A DNA stretch of 64,000 nucleotides from contig NZ_CP043633.1 in NCBI RefSeq assembly GCF_012974865.1, positions 3,283,501-3,347,500 of the forward strand. The letters run 5' to 3'. The translations under genes were made by a program, and so were the position numbers. Origin of the DNA: Nonlabens sp. Ci31 (GTDB lineage: Bacteria > Bacteroidota > Bacteroidia > Flavobacteriales > Flavobacteriaceae). Shown in pieces: positions 52,517-60,384 of the stretch. Within the stretch, counting starts at the first letter, position 1, and each line of letters opens with the position of its first letter. The notes below the pieces were generated by a model. The model searched no databases. It worked only from the letters and a program-made list of their open reading frames with translations, and was not told where the DNA came from.

Positions 52517-53618
52517 ATAACTTTTCATATTGTGGTATTATTTTTAGTATATCGTATTGTTCCGCTTTCGCGAAAGCGGCATTCTTAAAATCATTTAAAA
52601 CCTGATCGTCTTTTAAGATCTTCATAGCATTTGCTGCCATTTCTTCAATGTTGCCCACTTCACTCGTGTAACCTGAAACACCGTCTTCATTCACCTCAGG
52701 CAAACCACCCGTGTTTGTGGAAATCACAGGAGTGCGATTTGCCATGGCTTCTAAAGCAGCAAGACCAAAGCTTTCCTTTTCAGAAGGCAATAAAAACAAG
52801 TCTGAAAAACAGAGAATGCGATCGATTTCTGTACTGTTTCCCACCCATTTGATCTTCATTTTTAAACCTGCGTCATGAGCATATTCCTCTGCTGCAAAAC
52901 GTTCTGGTCCATCTCCTACCATAATTAATATCGCCGGAATCTGTTTCTCGACTATTTCAAAAATCTTCACGACATCCATAAGGCGTTTTACAGGTCGCAT
53001 GTTACTTATATGGGTAATAATGCGCTCTTGCGGGAATGCCATAATCGTTCGATCACAATCTTTAAACTCTGTCTTATACAAAGACATATCTATAAAATTA
53101 GGAACTACATCGATTTGCTTAGTAATATCAAAAAGCTCTAAAGTATCCCGTTTTAAACTAGCGGAAACAGAAGTCACCACATCACTATTATTGATACTAA
53201 AAGTGACTGCTGGTTTATAAACAGGGTGGTTTCCTACGAGTGTAATATCGGTACCGTGCAAGGTGGTGACCATAGGTAATGTAATCCCTTGATCTTTCAA
53301 CATTTGTTGTGCCATATAGCCCGCATAAGCGTGTGGTATCGCATAATGAACATGCAATAGTTCAATACCGTATTCCTGTACCACATTTACTAATTTACTG
53401 GACAGAGCCAATTCATAAGGCTGGTAATGAAACAACGGATATTCTTCCACGTTTACTTCGTGAAAAAAAATATTCCTAGAGAGCAAGTCCAGTCTTACCG
53501 GTTGTTTATAGGTCACAAAATGCACTTCGTGACCACGTTCAGCAAGTACTGTACCCAACATGGTAGCTACCACTCCACTACCTCCGAAGGTAGGATAACA
53601 CACTATAGCTAGTTTCAT
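52482..53618 (-). CDS. bshA: N-acetyl-alpha-D-glucosaminyl-L-malate synthase (bacillithiol)
   Basis: First step of bacillithiol synthesis: GlcNAc transfer from UDP-GlcNAc to L-malate. 378-residue GT4 glycosyltransferase: CYPTFGGSGVVATMLG near the start (donor/acceptor loop), the HVHYAIPHA motif, GDGPE, and ESFGLAALEAMA with the catalytic Glu. A palindrome copy (52563-52578) reads AAFAKAEQ near the C-terminus. It lies 10 bp after the GH3 gene, in the same operon; bshB and bshC are not in the window. Confidence 0.92.
   Translation of the reverse strand: MKLAIVCYPTFGGSGVVATMLGTVLAERGHEVHFVTYKQPVRLDLLSRNIFFHEVNVEEYPLFHYQPYELALSSKLVNVVQEYGIELLHVHYAIPHAYAGYMAQQMLKDQGITLPMVTTLHGTDITLVGNHPVYKPAVTFSINNSDVVTSVSASLKRDTLELFDITKQIDVVPNFIDMSLYKTEFKDCDRTIMAFPQERIITHISNMRPVKRLMDVVKIFEIVEKQIPAILIMVGDGPERFAAEEYAHDAGLKMKIKWVGNSTEIDRILCFSDLFLLPSEKESFGLAALEAMANRTPVISTNTGGLPEVNEDGVSGYTSEVGNIEEMAANAMKILKDDQVLNDFKNAAFAKAEQYDILKIIPQYEKLYETVLAGTKSL
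52563..52578. repeat. dispersed palindrome copy 12 (exact, extended)
   Basis: Exact consensus with an extra C/G pair outside, inside bshA, read as AFAKA. Confidence 0.93.
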
Positions 53619-53628
53619 TAATTTAGTT

Positions 53629-56562
53629 TTAGTCTATGATCGAGTCATAGATAATTTGCTGAATATCAGTTCTGATATTTTTATCGATGAGGAATCTATT
53701 TCCCGCATCTGGATAAATTCTATTGGACAAGAACACATATACTATTTCTTCTTCGGGATCTGCCCAGGTGTAAGCACCAGTAAAACCGCTATGCCCAAAA
53801 CTTCTTTTGCTCACACATCCACAGGTAGGACCTTCTTCTTCTAATTGCGGTTTATCAAATCCCACACCCCGTCTAACATCACTCTCACAAAAGTAGCAGG
53901 TATTGAACTTATCTATGGTCTCTTGTGTAAAATACTGTCTCCCGCCATAGGTACCGCCTTGAAGATACATTTGCATCATCTTTGCTATGTCATTTGCATT
54001 TGAAAATAGGCCGGCATGTCCACCTATTCCGCCTTGCATCGCTGCGCCTTGATCGTGCACATAACCATGAATCAATTGTTTTCTAAAGGTCGTATCATTT
54101 TCTGTAGGGATGATCTGAGAAATAGGGAACTTTTTACGAGGCAAGTAACCCGTTCTGTTCATTCCAAGACTTTCATAAAAATGATCTTGCGTCAGTTCAT
54201 CTAAGTTTTTGTGATAATGTTTTTCAATATATTTTTTTAATAAATAATAAGGAAGGTCGCTGTATTTGTATTCGAGATCTTCTCTTAACTCACTGTTTTT
54301 AATACGGTTAAATATGGTATCCTGCGCCATAGAATTGATAAACAACTCGTCAGCTACTTGAGTTCTGTAATTTGCTTTAGATCCTTTGCTGTAATATTGA
54401 GACAAAGGCTGGTGCGTCAGGGAATCTAGTGTATAGATATAAAAAGGAATCCATGGCTTTAAACGAGCGTAATGGGAAAGCATTTGTTTTACCGTTATTT
54501 GCTCTTTATTCGTACTCTTTAAGTCTGCATCAAGTTTAGAAATAACATCGTCTATAGAGATGACATTTTTTTCTTCCAGTTCCATAACTAATGGAAGCGT
54601 CGATAGAATCTTTGTAACGGAGGCAATGTCATAGATATCACTATAGGTGACTGGATCCTTTTTATCATAGGTGTGATAGCCATAAGTCTTGTCTAAAATC
54701 ACCTTACCGCGTCTGGCCACTAGAATTTGCATTCCTGGCGCCCCTTTTTCATTTATGGTATAATTTGCAATACTATCTATTTTTGCAAGCATCCCAGAAT
54801 CTAACCCTACACTAGAGGGATCATTGCCATAAGAAAGACGTTTTACATTTTTTACCGCCATACCTTCCTTAACTTTAAACAAGCCGGCACTTACTGGTAA
54901 GGTCCCTACCGCATCTCTACCGCCAAAAATCAATTGTGCACTCACTTGTTGACTCCAATCACTATTTTGATAAGACATAATGATTCCTTCAAAATTCTTT
55001 GCAGTCTTGATCTGATCCAGCATATAAGGACTTACAAAACCATCAAAAATAATACAGTGCTTTCTTGCTATCTCATACAACCAAGTCAACTCGCGTTCTT
55101 GTAACCTATATGATTTCCATGGATTCTCGTTACCTTTATGAAAACCTACGATAACCGTATTGTAGGTTTCTAGCATTTGAAGCAATACATCCAGTTTATC
55201 AGCCACTATCTTGTCAACTTTGGTATATTTATTAAGCTCCTTATAAAAAACATCCCCAGAATCATCACCCAATTCTACATAAGCGATTTTCTTTGTTTCT
55301 AGATTGGTAATAGGTAACGTATTGTTCTCATTCCTTAAAACTGTAATGGCTTTAGAAATCGCATTTTCGTAGACTACTTCATCCTTTTCCGTATTTAAAT
55401 CCTCTATAAGATTTGGAATAAGCACTGGTTTATAGTGGTTGAGACCTACGATGTACTTGGACATCAATATCTTTTTTACCGAATGCGCTAATCGCTCATC
55501 TGTAATATCGCCGGCTGCCATCGCAGCAACTATTTTATCTATAGATTTAGGAATATCTTCAGAGATCAATAACACATCATTACCTGCCTTAAAGGCTTGT
55601 AGATCTATTTCTCCTGGAGCACTAAAGTTACTCGCCCCTTTCATATTCAGAGCATCTGTAAATATCAATCCATTAAAGCCTAGTTTTATTTTCAATAAAT
55701 CGGTGACTACTTTTTTACTGATACTTGTAGGATAGCCAGACCTGGATTCAAGACTCGGAATATTTAAATGGGCAACCATAACGCTCGCCATTCCTTTATC
55801 AATCAACTTTCTATAGGGCGTTAATTCTATGCTATCGATACGTGCAGCACTAAAGTCTACTGTTGGTAAGGTTTTATGACTGTCTTGATCTGTATCTCCA
55901 TGACCAGGAAAGTGCTTTGCACAAGCCAGTGTACCTGTACTCTGCATACCTTTCATAAACGCACCGGCCTTGTCGGTCACATTATTCATGTCTTCACCAA
56001 AACTTCTGTTTCCTATTATAGGATTCTGCGGATTGGTATTGATGTCTACAACTGGTGCAAAATTAATATGCACTCCAAGTCTTTTGCAATGCTCTCCAAT
56101 TCGTTTTCCTACCTCATAACTGGATCTTGTTCCAGGAGTTGCTCCCAGGGTCATGTTCCATGGAAACGCATAAGTACTGTCCAACCTCATGGCAAGTCCC
56201 CATTCGGCATCCATAGCGATCAATAGAGGTGTTTTTGATTTGGCTTGCAACTCGTTTGTTAAGTAAGCTTGCTGCACTGGCCCTCCTTTTGAGAAGATGA
56301 TGCCGCCTATTTTATACTTTTCAACCAAGTCGCGCACCTGGTCTGTATGTGCTTTTCCCTTATTAGAAAACAGGTCTACCATAAACAGCTGTCCAATCTT
56401 TTCTTCCTGAGAAAGACTTTGGTATACGCTATCTACCCATTGCATTTGCGCGATAGAATCAGTAGCAACGAGAGGTTGATGACTTGTTAATTGTGCTTGT
56501 GATGTGTACGCGTTCGCGAAAGCGAGTACTACCAAAAGCCATGAAGTATATTTAAATTTCAT
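53629..56562 (-). CDS. GH3 N-acetylglucosaminidase-like / beta-lactamase-like fusion
   Basis: 977 residues from the ATG at 56562, preceded by a signal peptide (VVLAFANAYTSQAQ) that carries a degenerate palindrome copy. Residues ~35-370 are GH3 of NagZ type: KHFPGHGDTDQDSH at ~216-229 with the catalytic His-Asp dyad, nucleophile Asp in FTDALNMKG. A middle domain (~390-600) and a serine beta-lactamase-like domain from ~610 follow, with SxxK in ASVTKI, YSD and HSG. It probably hydrolyses peptidoglycan fragments outside the inner membrane. First gene of the operon with bshA and prcB. Confidence 0.87.
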   Translation of the reverse strand: MKFKYTSWLLVVLAFANAYTSQAQLTSHQPLVATDSIAQMQWVDSVYQSLSQEEKIGQLFMVDLFSNKGKAHTDQVRDLVEKYKIGGIIFSKGGPVQQAYLTNELQAKSKTPLLIAMDAEWGLAMRLDSTYAFPWNMTLGATPGTRSSYEVGKRIGEHCKRLGVHINFAPVVDINTNPQNPIIGNRSFGEDMNNVTDKAGAFMKGMQSTGTLACAKHFPGHGDTDQDSHKTLPTVDFSAARIDSIELTPYRKLIDKGMASVMVAHLNIPSLESRSGYPTSISKKVVTDLLKIKLGFNGLIFTDALNMKGASNFSAPGEIDLQAFKAGNDVLLISEDIPKSIDKIVAAMAAGDITDERLAHSVKKILMSKYIVGLNHYKPVLIPNLIEDLNTEKDEVVYENAISKAITVLRNENNTLPITNLETKKIAYVELGDDSGDVFYKELNKYTKVDKIVADKLDVLLQMLETYNTVIVGFHKGNENPWKSYRLQERELTWLYEIARKHCIIFDGFVSPYMLDQIKTAKNFEGIIMSYQNSDWSQQVSAQLIFGGRDAVGTLPVSAGLFKVKEGMAVKNVKRLSYGNDPSSVGLDSGMLAKIDSIANYTINEKGAPGMQILVARRGKVILDKTYGYHTYDKKDPVTYSDIYDIASVTKILSTLPLVMELEEKNVISIDDVISKLDADLKSTNKEQITVKQMLSHYARLKPWIPFYIYTLDSLTHQPLSQYYSKGSKANYRTQVADELFINSMAQDTIFNRIKNSELREDLEYKYSDLPYYLLKKYIEKHYHKNLDELTQDHFYESLGMNRTGYLPRKKFPISQIIPTENDTTFRKQLIHGYVHDQGAAMQGGIGGHAGLFSNANDIAKMMQMYLQGGTYGGRQYFTQETIDKFNTCYFCESDVRRGVGFDKPQLEEEGPTCGCVSKRSFGHSGFTGAYTWADPEEEIVYVFLSNRIYPDAGNRFLIDKNIRTDIQQIIYDSIID
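56511..56524. repeat. dispersed palindrome copy 13 (degenerate left arm)
   Basis: CGTTCGCGAAAGCG, in the signal-peptide part of the GH3 gene, read as AFANA. Confidence 0.7.
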
Positions 56563-56716
56563 ATAATAGTTCCAGCATTTTCTATTAGAAATCAAGAATC
56601 ATTCCCATATTAAAATGAGTTGTACCTTCTTTTTGACAAAACAAAAACAGATGTATTTACCCTATTGAGGATTCCTTGATATAAATCGAAAGATACCGAA
56701 AAACCAAGGGATGACA

Positions 56717-56751
56717 TACAAAAACCAGCTTAAAATAAGCTGGTTTTTGTA
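56717..56751. terminator. intrinsic terminator downstream of the Cys-rich gene
   Basis: 16-bp stem (TACAAAAACCAGCTTA with complement), loop AAA. Confidence 0.83.
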
Positions 56752-56782
56752 CTATTTTATAATTAAAATGATCCTATCAAAT

Positions 56783-56983
56783 TCACTCACATTCACAAAT
56801 ATCCTCCTCAAAAAATTTAGGTTCGTGAGTATAGTATGCGATACCATCAGGACATTTTTCATTTGCTATTTCTGCACAGTTTGTACATTTTGTAGAGTTT
56901 GTACTATTTATTGCGCATGTACCTATTAATCCAACAAAAAGCACTTTTAAAATAGAACCCACTGATATTTTTACAATCCTCAT
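56783..56983 (-). CDS. small Cys-rich lipoprotein-like protein
   Basis: 66 residues from the ATG at 56983 (73 from 57004). A basic hydrophobic segment (KISVGSILKVLFVGLIGTC) ends in a possible lipidated Cys, followed by KCTNCAEI, EKCPDG and the C-terminal CECE: six cysteines in about 50 residues. They could hold a metal or disulphides. I recognise no family. It has its own terminator and precedes the GH3 gene. Confidence 0.55.
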   Translation of the reverse strand: MRIVKISVGSILKVLFVGLIGTCAINSTNSTKCTNCAEIANEKCPDGIAYYTHEPKFFEEDICECE

Positions 56984-57043
56984 AAGTCTTGGTTTGCTCA
57001 CCAAGCAACTGGTATGGAAAACACCTGAATGGTATGAACTGCT

Positions 57044-57526
57044 CTAGAAAAATCGAGAATGCCAGCTTTCACTTGCTGGTACTTCCCAATGCTCTTTATA
57101 TTCTCCTACTGTTTCTACCAAGTTATTGAAAACGATCGTATTTGGAGAAACAGATTTTGCTTTTGCCATAATTTTAAAATCTGATAATTCCTTGTGGGCG
57201 ATGTATATACCATTTTTGTAGGTCACATTCATCTTATCCATCAAATCTACTTTATAAGCTTTCTCAATGGATTGTATAAAACGCACACAAGCATCTATGG
57301 AGCATCCTGTAGCTCCTGCCTCAGATTGATCTAATCCTATAACGATAAAACGATTGTAAGGATAATCTACTCCTGCTTTAAGATTCATTCCGTGAGCCGT
57401 CCACTTTTGTAAAAAGTTATCCATTTGAGGTTTTAGCTCATTGATCTCATCGTTAGTAAATGGTCTGTTTGCTTGATAAATCCATACTCTAGAATCGTCT
57501 GGAAGGTCTTTAAAATTTGCATGCAT
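57044..57526 (-). CDS. conserved protein of unknown function
   Basis: 160 residues, soluble. It starts with FKDLPDDSRVWIYQANRPF and ends EVPASESWHSRFF, a pattern I recognise as a Flavobacteriaceae-conserved protein that databases sometimes call an ABC transporter ATPase. There is no Walker A or signature motif, so that name is not supported. It contains AGATGCSID and DACVRFI around two Cys. Monocistronic. Confidence 0.7.
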   Translation of the reverse strand: MHANFKDLPDDSRVWIYQANRPFTNDEINELKPQMDNFLQKWTAHGMNLKAGVDYPYNRFIVIGLDQSEAGATGCSIDACVRFIQSIEKAYKVDLMDKMNVTYKNGIYIAHKELSDFKIMAKAKSVSPNTIVFNNLVETVGEYKEHWEVPASESWHSRFF

Positions 57527-57744
57527 AATTTATTTATTTGTAACTTTATTTCTAAATGCAATTGACGTCAAGAAATAAAAGCATATGAGATTAAATATAA
57601 ATTTTATTAATACTGAAAGTCTCTTTTAATCATTTTGTAGCTTAAAAAACACTTTCAAATACCACTGCCTATTTAAATAAATGAATCAGGGGATTTAGTT
57701 CCTTAATATGATTTAAACAATAGGTTTTTTTTGATTTTTGTACA

Positions 57745-57969
57745 TTAATTAAAATTCTTTTTTATCATTATCCCTGAAAAGATAAAACCGAAAATGGTCA
57801 TCCACAAAAAGAAAAAGCCATAATAATCAATTCCTAAATCGGACAAATCAAAAACAAGGTCGATTACATAAACAAAAATAGTATTTAAAACACCCATCAC
57901 TAAACCTGTAATTATTCTAGTTTTAAAGCTGATCTTTTTAAAATCAAACAAGTTTTTAAAGAATGACAC
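57745..57969 (-). CDS. tiny two-helix membrane protein (paralogue A)
   Basis: 74 residues: FKNLFDFKKISFKTRI, a helix, a LSDLGIDYYG loop, a second helix, basic end. Clearly related to the gene upstream (57991-58206): same start around LFDFKK, Gly-rich loop before YY and FGF-x(2)-SG in helix 2. Unknown function. Last gene of the operon from the amidase. Confidence 0.6.
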   Translation of the reverse strand: MSFFKNLFDFKKISFKTRIITGLVMGVLNTIFVYVIDLVFDLSDLGIDYYGFFFLWMTIFGFIFSGIMIKKNFN

Positions 57970-57990
57970 GATTCTATTTATGTATTAAAG

Positions 57991-58206
57991 TTATTTACCC
58001 TTCGTGTTCTTAACTATATAGCCAGCACTAAAAAAACCGAATATAAACATAAAGGCTAAGAAGAACAGGTAATAGCCCAAACCAAAGTCTGCCGTATCAA
58101 AGAATGTAAAAAGAATATAACAAAGAAAAGTCGTTACGGTGGAGCTTATAAAAGCATAAACCAGTCTCATTTTAACAGGGGCTTTTTTAAAATCAAATAA
58201 ACTCAT
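57991..58206 (-). CDS. tiny two-helix membrane protein (paralogue B)
   Basis: 71 residues, SLFDFKKAPVKMRL, helix, DTADFGLGYYL loop, helix, basic end. Its ATG overlaps the stop of the previous gene by 4 bp (ATGA), so the two are coupled. Related to paralogue A, 20 bp downstream. Confidence 0.62.
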   Translation of the reverse strand: MSLFDFKKAPVKMRLVYAFISSTVTTFLCYILFTFFDTADFGLGYYLFFLAFMFIFGFFSAGYIVKNTKGK

Positions 58207-58421
58207 TTCCCCTTGTCCTTATCCTTATTTTCTTTACGCATCGACCACCATATAATTCCGGCTACCAAAAGCCCAAACATTAAGAAGTCAACGGCAAACT
58301 TAATGATACTGAACCCTTCATCCCCAGTAAATTGATAGAAAATAGACATTATTATAGCGTAAACCAAACCACCAAATGATCCAGAAAGCACAATACTTTT
58401 ATAGTCTAGTTTTTCTTTCAA
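58203..58421 (-). CDS. tiny membrane protein, TTG start
   Basis: 72 residues with two helices and a Lys/Asp-rich tail (RKENKDKDKGK). The stop of the secreted-protein gene (58422-58424) is directly followed by a TTG start at 58419-58421, so the ribosome probably re-initiates without leaving. A similar overall plan (DYK, two helices, FMFG-like) to the two genes after it suggests a family. Confidence 0.6.
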   Translation of the reverse strand: MKEKLDYKSIVLSGSFGGLVYAIIMSIFYQFTGDEGFSIIKFAVDFLMFGLLVAGIIWWSMRKENKDKDKGK

Positions 58422-59033
58422 TTAGTCTTGTTTAATATCTACTCGATCAAGCACCAACATGTTGCGGTATTCACCTATACGTGGATCATAAATATCCAAT
58501 TCCATTGCGGTAAAAGTATAAGTCGTCTTTCCTTTAACGGCATCTTCTAGCAACTCATCATTACCTACATAGGTAAGCCATAATACTTTACGCTTGCGGC
58601 CATCTTCCTCTTTAATTTCAAAAGATTTGAATTTATCATCTTCTACTTTTACAATTTTACCCGTAATAACAAGATTCTCCTCTTCCATTTCCATATCCTT
58701 CATGTCATCAGCAAACAGCATGAAAAGAGGTATCGCCCCTGGGCAAGACCCTGCGAGTTTAACACCTACTTGTTCCCCTAATTTCTCAGCATTGTTTGCA
58801 TCAAGAAAATTGATCCCTTTTTCGTCAAAATACTTTTGACTTTTAGAATAAGCTTGAAGCATACAAGTTCCCAATTCCATCTCTGCCTTTTCTTTGGTAT
58901 CAATTTCTCCTTTAGTTTGTAAACATTCACAAACTTTGTCTGCTAACTCTTGAACAGCTTCTTCATTAAACTGTTGTGCGTTTACCGCTGCTGCTGTAAA
59001 AAATACTACTACTGTTATAAATAAATTCTTCAT
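58422..59033 (-). CDS. secreted protein of unknown function
   Basis: 203 residues with a signal peptide (cleavage near NAQQ). The first half is helical with conserved-looking Cys (VCECLQTKG, LGTCMLQAY, AGSCPG); the second half (from NLVITGKIVKVEDDKF) looks like an OB-type beta barrel. No named family. Its ATG overlaps the stop of the CCG gene (TAATG), so it is in the same operon. Confidence 0.65.
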   Translation of the reverse strand: MKNLFITVVVFFTAAAVNAQQFNEEAVQELADKVCECLQTKGEIDTKEKAEMELGTCMLQAYSKSQKYFDEKGINFLDANNAEKLGEQVGVKLAGSCPGAIPLFMLFADDMKDMEMEEENLVITGKIVKVEDDKFKSFEIKEEDGRKRKVLWLTYVGNDELLEDAVKGKTTYTFTAMELDIYDPRIGEYRNMLVLDRVDIKQD

Positions 59034-59824
59034 TATAAATCGTTTGCGCTTGCTATTAATTCTGCGATATCCATCACTTCTACTTTTCCTTCTTTTTCGG
59101 CTGCTTTTACACCATCTGTCATCATGGTATTACAGAATGGACATCCAGCGGCGATAATTTCAGCTCCTGTATCGATGGCCTCATCCGTGCGCTCGACATT
59201 AATTTCTTTGTCTCCTGGCTCTGCATCTTTAAACATTTGTGCCCCACCAGCTCCACAACACAAACCATTACGGCGGCTGCGTTTCATTTCGATCAATGCT
59301 GCATCTAGCTTTTCTATCAGCTCCCTTGGAGCCTCATAAATATCATTAGCACGTCCTAAATAACAAGGATCATGATAAGTGATTTTCTTTCCTTTAAATT
59401 TCCCTCCTTCAATGGTCAGTCTACCATTAGAAATCAAATCTTTAAGAAATGATGTATGATGAATCACTTCATAGTTTCCACCTAATTCTGGATACTCATT
59501 TTTAAGCGTATTGAAACAATGAGGACAAGCAGTAACGATTTTTTTGATCTCATATCCGTTCAGCACTTCTATGTTCATCATGGCTTGCATCTGGAAAAGA
59601 AATTCATTCCCTGCTCTTTTTGCAGGATCTCCAGAACAGCTTTCTTCTGCTCCTAAAACTGCAAATTCTACTCCAGCTTTATTCAAAAGCTTTACAAAAG
59701 CTTTGGTGATTTTCTTTGCTCTGTCGTCAAAACTACCGCTACATCCCACCCAAAACAAAACTTCGGGTTGTTTTCCTTGTGCAATAAATTCTGCCGCTGT
59801 AGGTACTACTAATTTGTTACTCAT
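59033..59824 (-). CDS. CCG-domain iron-sulphur protein (HdrB/GlcF-like)
   Basis: 263 residues from the ATG at 59824. Two CCG half-domains: the first around ESCSGDP and ACPHCF, the second around DPCYLGR, GLCCGAGG and GCPFCNT, each giving the Cys cluster of heterodisulphide-reductase B and LutA-type subunits. It binds an unusual 4Fe-4S centre. It likely works with the membrane Fe-S protein encoded at 60385-61740. An exact -7 box (59843-59850) lies upstream, so it can also be transcribed separately. Confidence 0.88.
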   Translation of the reverse strand: MSNKLVVPTAAEFIAQGKQPEVLFWVGCSGSFDDRAKKITKAFVKLLNKAGVEFAVLGAEESCSGDPAKRAGNEFLFQMQAMMNIEVLNGYEIKKIVTACPHCFNTLKNEYPELGGNYEVIHHTSFLKDLISNGRLTIEGGKFKGKKITYHDPCYLGRANDIYEAPRELIEKLDAALIEMKRSRRNGLCCGAGGAQMFKDAEPGDKEINVERTDEAIDTGAEIIAAGCPFCNTMMTDGVKAAEKEGKVEVMDIAELIASANDL

Positions 59825-59842
59825 ATATTTATATTGAGAATT

Positions 59843-59850
59843 CAAAAATA
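59843..59850 (-). promoter_or_regulatory. -7 box (TATTTTTG), internal promoter before the CCG gene
   Basis: Exact consensus, 18 nt before the ATG at 59824; excludes the longer frame from 59845. Confidence 0.55.
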
Positions 59851-59949
59851 TTGAATTCAGAATTGATATTTACTTATACTATCGGTTATTAAGCTGTTCT
59901 GCTAAGCTATCTCAAGTGCTTTAGATACCCATCACAGCTCACTGACCAA

Positions 59950-60381
59950 TTACTTGTGGTTTTTAAAAACCTCTATCTTCACTTCTTTTTCTACCAAGTG
60001 AGTAAACTCACCTGTATAACGAGTTGCTCTTACCATGTGGTTGTCAATCCAGTGGTAATTTCCACCTCTAGGTTTGCCCATTAACAGGCTGTGAAATTTA
60101 AAACCGTGTTTATTCAACCAGTCTTCTGTTACCTGACGGTGCTCCTCAGTTCTGGAAGTAAAGAAACAAATAACATGTCCTTCATCATACCATTCATTGA
60201 GCGTTACTAGCGCATCTGGAAAGGGTGCGCAAGTAGCCATCCTCTCCGGCTCTTCGTTAGGCACATCTTCCGTGATGGTTCCATCGATATCTATTAAATA
60301 GTTTTTTACTCCTGCTGGAAGTACTGGACTTGCTAGGGTTCCATCTTTATTCAGGGCTTCCTTAAACTGTTCTTCACTCAT
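59950..60381 (-). CDS. HAD-like phosphatase
   Basis: 143 residues. HAD motif I DIDGTITED near residue 31, motif II FFTSRTEEH near 74, and a downstream DNHMV segment. Short form without a big cap domain, so a small phosphorylated substrate is likely. Sits 3 bp after the membrane Fe-S gene and 125 bp before the CCG gene, between two proteins that would be expected to form one complex. Confidence 0.82.
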   Translation of the reverse strand: MSEEQFKEALNKDGTLASPVLPAGVKNYLIDIDGTITEDVPNEEPERMATCAPFPDALVTLNEWYDEGHVICFFTSRTEEHRQVTEDWLNKHGFKFHSLLMGKPRGGNYHWIDNHMVRATRYTGEFTHLVEKEVKIEVFKNHK

Positions 60382-60384
60382 ATA

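Noticed and set aside
57044..57526. ABC transporter ATPase
   Set aside because: No Walker A, Walker B or signature motif; the name seems to be a copied annotation.
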